A stretch of 64,000 bases of DNA. Origin: Symsagittifera roscoffensis. Its lineage: Eukaryota; Xenacoelomorpha; Acoela; Convolutidae. Location: contig NC_087067.1 in NCBI RefSeq assembly GCF_963678635.1, positions 3,793,072-3,857,071 of the forward strand, given 5' to 3'. The translations under genes and the position numbers were made by a program. Shown here one piece after another: positions 1-9,719 of the stretch. Position 1 is the first letter of the stretch. Each line of letters begins with the position of its first letter. A model generated the notes under the pieces. That model did no database searches and was not told the origin of the DNA. It was given only the letters and a program-made list of their open reading frames with translations.

Positions 1-37
1 CATTTAACAACCTTTTGCATCCGTCATCCTAAACCTT

Positions 38-505
38 ATGTCATTTAAAAACCTAGGAAATAAACAAACAATCGTTTTACACAATTGTGAAATAGATAAC
101 AAAAAATACGACCTTGTAATCACACCTCATACACAAACAGTTGGATACATTCGAACAAAACGACAAACACTAAAAAGAAAAATAATAACGAAACAAAGAC
201 AAATAACACGAAAAAGATTTTCAAAAAATCGAAACGCATTTTCAGAATCAGAAACCAACAGTTTAGACGAACTTTACAAACTAAAAGAATCAATAGATAA
301 AAATTACCCACTTCACGATCAATTATATTTTTCTGACTCAGAAACAACTTCAAATTCATCAAAAAGAGGAAAAAGAAGAATAAAAAAGCAGTATAAACAC
401 AAACCAGTACATTTATACAATTGGAATCAACCAATTCGACACATTAATAATTACATATTAACAGTCATCGAACGAAAAAATGAGCTCAACGCACACTCCA
501 GGTGA
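38..505 (+). CDS. Small basic protein upstream of Gag-Pol (unknown function)
   Basis: This 155-residue ORF starts at the first ATG after an in-frame stop at 5-7 and overlaps the start of Gag-Pol by 26 nt in another frame. It has two arginine/lysine-rich stretches, about residues 39-65 and 109-122, separated by an acidic serine-rich stretch. Such stretches are typical of nuclear localisation or RNA-binding segments. No zinc finger, signal peptide or membrane segment is seen and no family was recognised. Its position as the first ORF of the element suggests an early or regulatory protein, but that is inference. It could also be a short upstream ORF that limits Gag-Pol translation. Base composition matches the rest of the element. 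Confidence 0.5.
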   Translation: MSFKNLGNKQTIVLHNCEIDNKKYDLVITPHTQTVGYIRTKRQTLKRKIITKQRQITRKRFSKNRNAFSESETNSLDELYKLKESIDKNYPLHDQLYFSDSETTSNSSKRGKRRIKKQYKHKPVHLYNWNQPIRHINNYILTVIERKNELNAHSR

Positions 506-3500
506 AGAAAGTCCAGATGATGATGAAATCTTTCCTTTTATAGTAGATGCAACCACTGATAGAGGACAGCATATATTTTGCAAAAATTTACTATTAAATT
601 TATTTGAACCCGGAATTAGTCCATGTAAAACAGAGTTCCCAGATGTAAAAATCAAAAGACAAATCATAGACCACTACTTAAAAGATATATGCAACATAAC
701 ACAACAGTATGGAATCTACTCCATAGAATTCACCTCACCAAACCATAATAATAGAAAATATACAATTCAAACAGACGATCTTGATTTAGAATTTTCAAAA
801 GTTTTTTCAGAATATATAAAAAGCATCCAATATCATAACTCACAAAGAGCAAACTCCATATTCACCAATGAAGTTTTCGCAATAATATATAGTTATATTT
901 CGATATTAGAAAACGAAATCCCAATAACAAATGTCTCACCGACAGAAACATCTAAACATTTAAGAGTACGACATGAAATCACACTACTCTCTAGTTATTT
1001 AAACATCATTAAGGAAAATTTCACGAAAGACGACGTTTCACAACATACAAAACACGATCTACAAACAATTTTGGCATGGTTCATAATAGATTATTTCACA
1101 CACAATATTGATTTAATTGCACAAGCAAGAAAAAATTTTAGACCCCAAAACTCGAACGATGATACCGCTATCACAGAACAATCAGATTATGTTTGGGACC
1201 CCGAGTGGTCTCATCCCGCATTTATAAGCTTCCCACAAACAATCTCAAGTCAAGCAATAAGTACAATATCTTACATAAGAGATTATGTAAAAGTAATACC
1301 ATTAACCATTGATGCGACACCATTAAACTATAATACATTTTTACCCGATACACAAAATAATAGTTTAAACTCTACAGTTATACAAAATGAAAACCTCAAT
1401 GGAACTAGGAATCTTACTCAACAAGATATCCAGACACCATCACACTTCATAAATGAAGAAATTGTACACACAACAACTACACAACAAAGTATTTCACCAA
1501 TACGCCCAAATTTAACAACACCAAGAAATACAAATCCTTCACAAACACAGGTAACCTTACAATCAACCGTTAAACCTTCGGTTGCCCCTAAATATTCACA
1601 TATGGATTACCAAACATACAGACCCATGACAATACCATCAAAAACACGCAAAACATTCACTAGAAACAACTTTACAGACCATAATTATAATTATACACAT
1701 CCATCAAAAACATATAATCAACCACAAAGAAATTTTAACCAATATACAAGATCTCGAAATTGGGATAACCCAATGACCCAACCTAATTCAATAAATTTCC
1801 AAACAAATCCTCCACAGGATCACAGTGAAAATTACCCATTTTTTCAACAAAATAAAAATAAAAAACAGACATCTTATCAAATGGATTATTTATCCTCAGA
1901 TGATGATTTCTTACAACCAGATATATTTGCACCAAATACTCAAGAATATCGTAGACAAGGAATACAGAAAACACGTACAAATCATAGAAATTTTTCTCCA
2001 CAACCAATAGATGCACAACATCAACAACCAATTCAACAACAAAATCTAATCAATACACAATCTTTTCAACCAATTCAACAACAAAATCCAATGACTGCAC
2101 ACTCGTATCAAGCATCACAAATGCAAAATGAAATACCACTCCCATATTATCTCCAACAACATGAAATAACAAGAAACCAACTATCAAATTTTTCTCAAAT
2201 GCCAAATGCAGCAGAATCATTACAAATGACAATGAATCCATACCTTATGGGTGGATCATCAATAACATCAAACAAACCTTTAATGGTTTTCACAGGAACA
2301 GACCCTGAATATTCTGTAGAAGATTATTTAAATGCAGTAACAGCAAACCTGATTTTAAATATTGGACCTGAACCAATTAATACGCCACTACATCAAAATT
2401 GGATACATCGACGCACAGCGTTAATACAAACAACCTTAGATGGCGCAGCCCAAAAATGGTTTTCAGTACTACCTCTAGAAATAAAATCAAACTGGAAAAG
2501 GTTTACACAGGAATTTTCAAAAATGTTTGACTCCGAAAGAAACAAACAACAACAAAGAGTTTTATGTAATGAAATTCGCAGATTACCAAACGAAACCATC
2601 AAACAAATAGCAGTACGAATCGAAACACTAGTTCGAAAAGCATATTCATTAAATACACATGACTATAAAAACACAAAGATGACAGAAATCTTAATGATGA
2701 CCTTAACACCACAATTAAGAAAAATAGCAATAAAAAAGAGAGCATCCCATCCTTCTTCAATTCGAGAACCCGATTTAGATTTTCGAAAACTAGTAGACAA
2801 ATTAGAACAAGCAGAAATCACGATGAAACTAGAAGAAACGGAAAATCTGAAATTACAATACGTTAACAGAATTGAAACGACTCCTACTAATATTAATAAT
2901 ATACAGGAATCAGAGACAGACCTCGTTGAAAAAATCACTGAAATACTCAATATTTACGAAAAGAACCCAAACTTTAAAGGCAAACCATCTTTCAAAAAAT
3001 GGTGTAATTATTGCCGACGATACGGACATAGAATTTCCGAATGTAGACAAAAACAGCAAGACAATCAAAATAAACCTCAAAAATATAAAGAACCAAATAA
3101 ATCATTCTATCAATACATGAAAAAAGATCAAAATCTACCGAACAAAACAGTTTACAGCAACAACAGTTCAGGAAAACCACTCCCGAACAATACAAATTAT
3201 ACAAGAAATCAATCACCATATAACTCAAGTTATAGAGGAAGATCACCAGAACGAAGAAACACGAATAATTCATCACAAAATCACTACAATAGACCAAATA
3301 GTCGAAATAACTACTCCAGATCAAATTCAAATACACAACGATTTGTTTCTAGATCTAATTCCCAATCAAGAAATAACTACTATCCAAACAACCAATCACG
3401 AAATTCATCATACAATAGGAATAGAAACTACTCCTATAATCGAAATAGAAGTTATTCAAACAACCGAAACCAGAATTACCCGAACAATCAATCAAGGAAT

Positions 3501-6500
3501 AACTCATATAATAGATCGAACTATAACAGACCAAACAATAATTACCAAAACAGATCGCGAAATAATTCACAAAATCGACACCCAAGTTATAATAATCGTT
3601 ATAGAAATTATTCCCAATCACCACACCGGAATAATAATAACCATAATAATTCTAATAATCGCCACAGAAGTAGTACACCTAAACATCAAAGACAAATCAA
3701 TCAAGTACAATCTAATCCAGAAACAACATCAGACCCTCCAGGTATTGATGACACAGTAACTGATACGTTACAACTCAATCAAATAAACTGTACATCATCA
3801 GATTCAGAAAGTGATACTGAAAACACTCTTTCTATCAATATGATAAAAGTCGAAAATGACTATGAATCTGTCATATATGAACAACCTTTTTCATCACACA
3901 TATATGAAAATCAATCAGAATTTCTTCAAAATTATTACACTACACCCATAAATTCCACACCAACGACGCAAGAAACAAATGAGATTAACACTACAAATCA
4001 AACCAATAAAAATACCAAAACAAAATGCTTGAATACAAACCACATTTATCAAAATATACAAAAAGAACAACCCAAAGAAAAAATTTGGACAATACCATTT
4101 CTCTTAGAAAGCCCAAGAAATAAAGAATTTCAACCACCAGACCTTGAAATAGATTTTTTAATTGATTCAGGAGCAGAATCAAACATAATAAACATCCCCA
4201 CATGGAATGAAATAAAAACTTTACACCCAAAGCTAACACCTCTTGAAACCTCCAGTAAGTTAGCAACAGCACAAGGATCAACATTGATAAACTACAGAAA
4301 AATCCAATTATTTCTCCTCCCCACCAGAACAATGGAACAAAGCAAAATTTTAAATAAGCCATTTAAACAAATATTCCATATCACTGACATTAAATATAAT
4401 ATCATTGGAATACCATTTATTTCGAAGTATATACCAACAATTAACATACTAAATAGTAAAATATTAATCAAAGATAAATATACAAAAACAAAAGAAACAT
4501 CCTTAACATTTTTTCAAAGATTAAATAAACAACCACCATTCTTTTCAAAATTCTACCCGATATTTAACCAACAAAGAAAACACCTAAAACCACTATCAGG
4601 AAATATCTATAATTTTTCAATCAAACAAGTTCACCAATATGATAAAGAACAAAACAAACAAAAATTTTATATGTCAGAATTTGAATTCAAACCTATTCAC
4701 AAATTTTTCAAAATCACAATCTCATCCATAAAATATTTGAAAAATTCGAATTCCGATATCATTTCCTTACATGTCTATAATAACACACCTTACCAAGTAA
4801 CATTACCTTTAGGACTTTTAGGATATTGTGAAACCAACGCTACAATATCACCAATACACGAAAAAGCCTATCGCGTAAATAATATACTCCAATTACTAGA
4901 TATTTGCCAATCTACAATTCTTAATGAAGAATTATCTATAAATAATATAATAAGTAACGAAAACAGAAATACGGATTATTTCACAAAAACTCCATATTTC
5001 AAACCTACATTCAACATAAGTAACTACACAGAGGATCAACAAAAATTTTTAACAATGTTTAATTTCCAACATTCACAAATAACACAAGACGAATTCGAAA
5101 AATTAGCCAAACAGCTAATTAAATATTCATCAGTCTATGCAACATCAAAATTCGATGTTGGAAAAATCAGTTCATCACTACATCTCCCGTTAAAACCAGA
5201 CGCAGTTTTCAAAAAACAGAGAGCAAGTAAAGTACCAATTCACTTACATGATAAAGTAAACAGATTACTCGATATTTTAGAACAATACAACATTATATCA
5301 CCAGTTAATAAAGAAGAACAACCAAAAGGCAACACATTTATCAACCCCGTTATCATTCTAGCTAAAGGAGAATCATTAAAAATCGTTCTCGACGCTAGAT
5401 ACCTCAATTCACTCATAGATGAATCAAAATGTAATTGGCCCATTGAACCAATACAAGTTATTTTAACAAAAATAAACGGCAAATACTTTACAACCGCCGA
5501 TATGAATAGTACATACAATCAAATGCCACTAGATGAACAATCACGACGTTTAACACAATTTGTTATCGGAAACCAACAATATGAATTCAACCGCTTATTC
5601 TATGGAATATCCATAGGACCAGCAGCATTTTCAGCTTTTATGAGCAAAATTTTTAGACCACTAATACTCAAGAAAAACGCAATCACCTATTTAGACGATG
5701 TTTTTATGCAATCACAAACAAAAGACGAGATGTTCAATGTTTTAGAAAAATATCACCAAATACTTCAGAACGAAAATCTGAAGGCCGCCCCCGATAAATC
5801 ACACTTCTTTTTGACAAGAGTTAAATTCTTAGGACATAATATAGAAAGAAAAACAATCACTCCATTGAAATCACGCATTGACGCTATTCAAAAACTTCAA
5901 CCACCAACAAATAAAAAGAAAATCCAAGAATTTCTTGGAATGTTAAACTTTTTAAGTAAATATGTTTATAAAATGCAATTATATCTACGACCATTTTATA
6001 ACATCCTTAGACAACAAAATAATTTTGAATGGAACACAGAACATCAAACACGATTTGAAGAAGTAAGGAAACTTTTAACTGAACAAATTTCAAACACAAT
6101 TCCAGATTCAAATCAACCATTTTATGCAATGTGCGATGCTTCGAACTTTGGCATCGGTGCAGCACTATTACAATCACATAATGGTACAAATAAAATGAAC
6201 CTCATATCAGCAAATTCTCGATTATTCACTCAAGCAGAGCTACGACTCTCAACTCTAATGAGAGAATGTACAGCCATAATATATACACTGACAGAATATG
6301 AATTTCTGATACTTGGATCAAAACATCCAACAGTTCTATTCACAGACCATAAACCAATCATCTTTCTCTTTACACAAAAATCTAACCCAAACCACCGAGT
6401 TTACAGATTTCAACTAATTCTAATGAAATTTCCAAACTTACATATAGTTTGGACTGCAGGAAAAAATCTTGCATTACCAGACACCTTAAGTCGAAATACA

Positions 6501-8702
6501 CCACCTGAATTACTTACACGAAAAACAACAGTTGAAATACCCAAAAACATAAAATTCTACCTTGCAGAAAACGAAACATCACCCCGATTGGAATGCAAAT
6601 ATGCAGTAAAAACTGATATTGAACAATCACAAATAAATAGTTTACAACATTTCCCACTTTATTTAGATTGTCAAAATAATCATTATGAAGTTGATTTACT
6701 TGGAACATCAACTTTCAAACCAATCCCATATTCTCAATGGATAAAAAATAACACCCAACAAAAACGAACAAAACAACACCCGCCTAAGAAAGACCATTTT
6801 CCACTAATTGAAAAAGAAGATTTAACTGATAAAATAAATTTATCAGGACCACAAACAAATGATTCAAAATACACAATAAATCAAGTTTTTGACCTTCACG
6901 ACCCACTTGATACAATACCCTTATCTAAATTAGAAATCGAAAACATTTTTCTCCCCCCAACAGAAATAATTACAATTTCAACACTGAAACAATATCAAAA
7001 CCTTGACCCAGTAATTCGACAACTGAAATCATGGCACAAATATAAAACTAAACCTATCAAAGCAGATTCAACCATTCTAGGAAACAAAACACTCCTCCGA
7101 TACTTTCGCAAATTTAACAACACAACAATTAACGAAAATACAGACCTTTTAGAGTATAACCTGAATGAATCTACAGTTCCATGTCTCCCTTTAAGTATGA
7201 TTCTTATAGCTTTTAATATTTCACATACACAAAATATTAAAGGACACTCTGGATCAGAAAAAACATATTCAAATTTTATACAAAATTTTTACTTCCCAAA
7301 TGCACCAATTTGGATAAAAGTACTATGCAATGACTGTATAGTATGTCAACTAAATAAACCTTACCCAAATCAAAAACAAATAGCACAAAAACAAGATTTT
7401 AAAGGACAAAGCTTGTACTTTAACCATCGTATCTCATTTGATACCAAAGGACCAATTTCACCCTCATCAGAAGGAAACTCCTACATTATGGTAATTGTTG
7501 ACGCATTTACACATTATGTAGCACTTAACCCAGTACCACATTGTAACGCTTATTACGCTTACACAACACTCTATGAACACTGGATAGCAAAATTCGGACT
7601 ACCAGAAATTTTAGTTACAGACAACGGTACAGAATTCATAAATAATGAAATTATCACACTATGTCATTTATATAACATTAAACACAAACCACGTACATCT
7701 CATGCACCTTGGACAAACGGCTTAGTCGAAGGTATGAACCGTTCATTACAAGAATATCTTAGATGTATCATCAACGGAAATGATACAAAATATACCGAAT
7801 GGTCAGCAGATGTAAAATTATTTCCCTTAGCATATAATTCACAAATAACGACAACTTTAGGAATGTCACCATACGAAATGGTTTTTAACCAAAAGCCCCG
7901 CAAACCAATAATGTTTACAGCAAATTCTCATAAAAACGCACAAGGTTATTGTCAACCAAATAAAGACTCAATTTGTTATAACCTACCTTTACATACACAC
8001 GATGAAGATCATTTTCATCACCCACAAATTCTTAAACTAGCCTCCGGTACACACACCGAATGGATTCTAAATAGAGATAAAAAACACAATGAAATTTATC
8101 AAAAAATAACAAAAAAGTTATTACAAAGACAAAACATTAATGAACAAATCAATTCACGTTTTACACCAGCCTCCGAATTAAAAATTGGAACATTTGTTTT
8201 AATACCTAATTTTAATACTCAAAAAGGAATTTCTAAAAAATTACAACCCCTTCGAAAAGGACCATACCAAATAATTGCAAAACCCACTGATGTCACATAT
8301 AAAATTACCGACTCAAACAAAAAAGAAATCGTTCAACATCGAAACAACCTATTACCTTATTACCCAAAAGAATACGCACTCCGCGAATTAACTCAATTAT
8401 ATTCTTTCACAGGATCAAAAATCATTCAAAAAGAACCACATCTGAAAAACACAGAACAAAATGATAACCCCACCGAAAATCAAAACACAAAACCAACCGC
8501 CACCAAAAACAATACACAAAACCATAAAGAATCTCCAAAACAAAGAAAAAATAGAAAAATGACCGAACAAATAATACCCCAAGAACAAATCGACAAATCA
8601 GAAAATAGAAAAACAACAAGACTCCGAAATCAACCACGTAAAAACTATAAAATATTCATCCCCCAATCTAAAATTTTAAAGAAAGTGGAATTTCAAAAGT
8701 AA
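480..8702 (+). CDS. gag-pol: Gag-Pol polyprotein of a Ty3/gypsy retrovirus-like element
   Basis: One uninterrupted 2740-residue frame, unusually long because Gag and Pol are not separated by a stop or frameshift. Residues 1-590 are an N-terminal region ending in a Gln/Asn/Ser/Thr-rich linker. A retrotransposon Gag (capsid-like) region covers about 600-800, a CCHC zinc knuckle 842-855 (CX2CX4HX4C), and an Asn/Arg/Ser-rich stretch about 880-1080. The aspartic protease has DSG at 1229-1231. The reverse transcriptase has YLDD at 1737-1740, and an RNase H aspartate is at 1886. Integrase has the HHCC zinc site (H2249, H2256, C2286, C2289) and D2321, D2381, E2417, giving an exact D,D-35-E spacing. 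These residues are intact, so the enzymes could be active. The ATG at 480 lies inside the preceding ORF. RT wording is closest to A-clade-type gypsy elements of invertebrates, from memory only. Confidence 0.93.
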   Translation: MSSTHTPGEESPDDDEIFPFIVDATTDRGQHIFCKNLLLNLFEPGISPCKTEFPDVKIKRQIIDHYLKDICNITQQYGIYSIEFTSPNHNNRKYTIQTDDLDLEFSKVFSEYIKSIQYHNSQRANSIFTNEVFAIIYSYISILENEIPITNVSPTETSKHLRVRHEITLLSSYLNIIKENFTKDDVSQHTKHDLQTILAWFIIDYFTHNIDLIAQARKNFRPQNSNDDTAITEQSDYVWDPEWSHPAFISFPQTISSQAISTISYIRDYVKVIPLTIDATPLNYNTFLPDTQNNSLNSTVIQNENLNGTRNLTQQDIQTPSHFINEEIVHTTTTQQSISPIRPNLTTPRNTNPSQTQVTLQSTVKPSVAPKYSHMDYQTYRPMTIPSKTRKTFTRNNFTDHNYNYTHPSKTYNQPQRNFNQYTRSRNWDNPMTQPNSINFQTNPPQDHSENYPFFQQNKNKKQTSYQMDYLSSDDDFLQPDIFAPNTQEYRRQGIQKTRTNHRNFSPQPIDAQHQQPIQQQNLINTQSFQPIQQQNPMTAHSYQASQMQNEIPLPYYLQQHEITRNQLSNFSQMPNAAESLQMTMNPYLMGGSSITSNKPLMVFTGTDPEYSVEDYLNAVTANLILNIGPEPINTPLHQNWIHRRTALIQTTLDGAAQKWFSVLPLEIKSNWKRFTQEFSKMFDSERNKQQQRVLCNEIRRLPNETIKQIAVRIETLVRKAYSLNTHDYKNTKMTEILMMTLTPQLRKIAIKKRASHPSSIREPDLDFRKLVDKLEQAEITMKLEETENLKLQYVNRIETTPTNINNIQESETDLVEKITEILNIYEKNPNFKGKPSFKKWCNYCRRYGHRISECRQKQQDNQNKPQKYKEPNKSFYQYMKKDQNLPNKTVYSNNSSGKPLPNNTNYTRNQSPYNSSYRGRSPERRNTNNSSQNHYNRPNSRNNYSRSNSNTQRFVSRSNSQSRNNYYPNNQSRNSSYNRNRNYSYNRNRSYSNNRNQNYPNNQSRNNSYNRSNYNRPNNNYQNRSRNNSQNRHPSYNNRYRNYSQSPHRNNNNHNNSNNRHRSSTPKHQRQINQVQSNPETTSDPPGIDDTVTDTLQLNQINCTSSDSESDTENTLSINMIKVENDYESVIYEQPFSSHIYENQSEFLQNYYTTPINSTPTTQETNEINTTNQTNKNTKTKCLNTNHIYQNIQKEQPKEKIWTIPFLLESPRNKEFQPPDLEIDFLIDSGAESNIINIPTWNEIKTLHPKLTPLETSSKLATAQGSTLINYRKIQLFLLPTRTMEQSKILNKPFKQIFHITDIKYNIIGIPFISKYIPTINILNSKILIKDKYTKTKETSLTFFQRLNKQPPFFSKFYPIFNQQRKHLKPLSGNIYNFSIKQVHQYDKEQNKQKFYMSEFEFKPIHKFFKITISSIKYLKNSNSDIISLHVYNNTPYQVTLPLGLLGYCETNATISPIHEKAYRVNNILQLLDICQSTILNEELSINNIISNENRNTDYFTKTPYFKPTFNISNYTEDQQKFLTMFNFQHSQITQDEFEKLAKQLIKYSSVYATSKFDVGKISSSLHLPLKPDAVFKKQRASKVPIHLHDKVNRLLDILEQYNIISPVNKEEQPKGNTFINPVIILAKGESLKIVLDARYLNSLIDESKCNWPIEPIQVILTKINGKYFTTADMNSTYNQMPLDEQSRRLTQFVIGNQQYEFNRLFYGISIGPAAFSAFMSKIFRPLILKKNAITYLDDVFMQSQTKDEMFNVLEKYHQILQNENLKAAPDKSHFFLTRVKFLGHNIERKTITPLKSRIDAIQKLQPPTNKKKIQEFLGMLNFLSKYVYKMQLYLRPFYNILRQQNNFEWNTEHQTRFEEVRKLLTEQISNTIPDSNQPFYAMCDASNFGIGAALLQSHNGTNKMNLISANSRLFTQAELRLSTLMRECTAIIYTLTEYEFLILGSKHPTVLFTDHKPIIFLFTQKSNPNHRVYRFQLILMKFPNLHIVWTAGKNLALPDTLSRNTPPELLTRKTTVEIPKNIKFYLAENETSPRLECKYAVKTDIEQSQINSLQHFPLYLDCQNNHYEVDLLGTSTFKPIPYSQWIKNNTQQKRTKQHPPKKDHFPLIEKEDLTDKINLSGPQTNDSKYTINQVFDLHDPLDTIPLSKLEIENIFLPPTEIITISTLKQYQNLDPVIRQLKSWHKYKTKPIKADSTILGNKTLLRYFRKFNNTTINENTDLLEYNLNESTVPCLPLSMILIAFNISHTQNIKGHSGSEKTYSNFIQNFYFPNAPIWIKVLCNDCIVCQLNKPYPNQKQIAQKQDFKGQSLYFNHRISFDTKGPISPSSEGNSYIMVIVDAFTHYVALNPVPHCNAYYAYTTLYEHWIAKFGLPEILVTDNGTEFINNEIITLCHLYNIKHKPRTSHAPWTNGLVEGMNRSLQEYLRCIINGNDTKYTEWSADVKLFPLAYNSQITTTLGMSPYEMVFNQKPRKPIMFTANSHKNAQGYCQPNKDSICYNLPLHTHDEDHFHHPQILKLASGTHTEWILNRDKKHNEIYQKITKKLLQRQNINEQINSRFTPASELKIGTFVLIPNFNTQKGISKKLQPLRKGPYQIIAKPTDVTYKITDSNKKEIVQHRNNLLPYYPKEYALRELTQLYSFTGSKIIQKEPHLKNTEQNDNPTENQNTKPTATKNNTQNHKESPKQRKNRKMTEQIIPQEQIDKSENRKTTRLRNQPRKNYKIFIPQSKILKKVEFQK

Positions 8703-9298
8703 TTCTAACATTGCTTCACAATCTTGAAACCTCCGAAACATTTTTCATTTACATTTTTCAAAATAACATGCTGACAAGTACGTAATAATTCTAGTTCAAA
8801 ATAGACCAATAGGATTCATCCAATCCGTCACTTTCTCTAACTCAAACTAAGACCAATTAGACGAATCATATAGAACTCCAGGCACATCTATAACTATAAC
8901 TTTACGACCTCCAGGTCAAAAATAAGCAAACCACTCCAACTTGACAACTAAAATAAATATCACCATAATACCGTACCCCTCCCTTATCTAATAACCCAAA
9001 GATCAACAATATTTCCCCAACTCAGACCACGAATACCCCCAAAGCAAATTTGTTAACTTAGCCTAAAGTAACAAAATGAACATTTTAATTAGCCTAAAGT
9101 ATAAAAATCTCACCATACCCCGGATCATTTGACAAACAAAAATAAAGAAAAAGACGACCTCCCAGTCACCATGAAAATTGCCCCCAACAATTTTTTACAA
9201 AACTCAACCCACTTGTCAAAAAACTAATAAATAATCCGACCACACTAGAAAATCGCCTCAAACAGCAAAAAATATTCGACCAAGAGATCATTTCTTAA
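8703..9298 (+). other. Non-coding gap between Gag-Pol and accessory ORFs
   Basis: About 600 bases with no ORF of note. It contains TTAGCCTAAAGTA twice, near 9058 and 9091, and a donor-like CAA|GTACGT near 8777 shortly after an ATG at 8768. In retroviruses, splice signals for downstream genes can lie in such places. No promoter could be identified with confidence. Confidence 0.4.
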
Positions 9299-9529
9299 AT
9301 GCTCTTCTCTCAATCAGTTACTCAAATACTCATAAATCTTAAACATTTTTTTACAATACTTGAAACCTTTATAATATTTCTTTTTGATATACTTGAATCT
9401 TTTCTAATAATCCTAATCATTTTTTGTAACATTTTTTTAATTTTCTACACTATACTCGAACTATTCCTCCAACTTTCCAAAACCCTTGATTACATCCACA
9501 GGTACGAGTCATATAACTTGTCTAAATGA
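9299..9529 (+). CDS. Small hydrophobic ORF A (76 aa), unknown
   Basis: A real ATG opens a 76-residue frame made largely of Leu, Ile and Phe, with one long or two short predicted membrane segments (about residues 18-58). The stop TGA at 9527-9529 overlaps the next ATG at 9526 as ATGA, the arrangement used for termination-reinitiation coupling. A donor-like CAG|GTACGA lies inside at 9501/9502, so the ORF could also act as a 5' exon. T-rich DNA readily encodes hydrophobic residues, so chance is a serious alternative. Its existence as a protein is unproven. Confidence 0.35.
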   Translation: MLFSQSVTQILINLKHFFTILETFIIFLFDILESFLIILIIFCNIFLIFYTILELFLQLSKTLDYIHRYESYNLSK

Positions 9530-9714
9530 TACGAACAATTTTCAGTAGAACCGATATTTTTTTATTGTTTGTAATTTTCATAACATTTTTATCATCCCTC
9601 ATTTTGACAATATGTAAATGTATAAAGAAAGCAATCTTCACATTTGCCCTAGCAACAATCCTTCTAATTCTTTTTTTGGAAGAATACTATAATAAACATA
9701 AACCTTCCCACTAA
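9526..9714 (+). CDS. Small hydrophobic ORF B (62 aa), unknown
   Basis: This 62-residue frame starts in the ATGA overlap with ORF A. It has one strong hydrophobic segment (about residues 10-28), a short CKCIKK turn, then a second hydrophobic segment (about 37-51) and a basic tail. That layout would suit a two-pass membrane peptide, like small viroporin-like proteins, but no family was recognised. As with ORF A, the T-rich sequence could give such a frame by chance. The overlap makes it more credible as a coupled pair. Confidence 0.35.
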   Translation: MIRTIFSRTDIFLLFVIFITFLSSLILTICKCIKKAIFTFALATILLILFLEEYYNKHKPSH

Positions 9715-9719
9715 AGTAA

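Noticed and set aside
474-482. A-AAA-AAT as a -1 frameshift site joining the basic ORF to Gag-Pol
   Set aside because: The Gag-Pol frame is +1, not -1, relative to the first ORF, and Gag-Pol has its own ATG there.
120-8637. Many minus-strand ORFs of 60-125 codons across gag-pol
   Set aside because: They are shadows caused by the A-rich coding strand, rich in Phe/Leu/Val with no motif, and antisense to intact protein domains.
9299-9714. Hydrophobic ORFs as proven viroporins
   Set aside because: Hydrophobicity alone follows from T-rich DNA. They are listed as possible small membrane proteins only because of the ATGA overlap.
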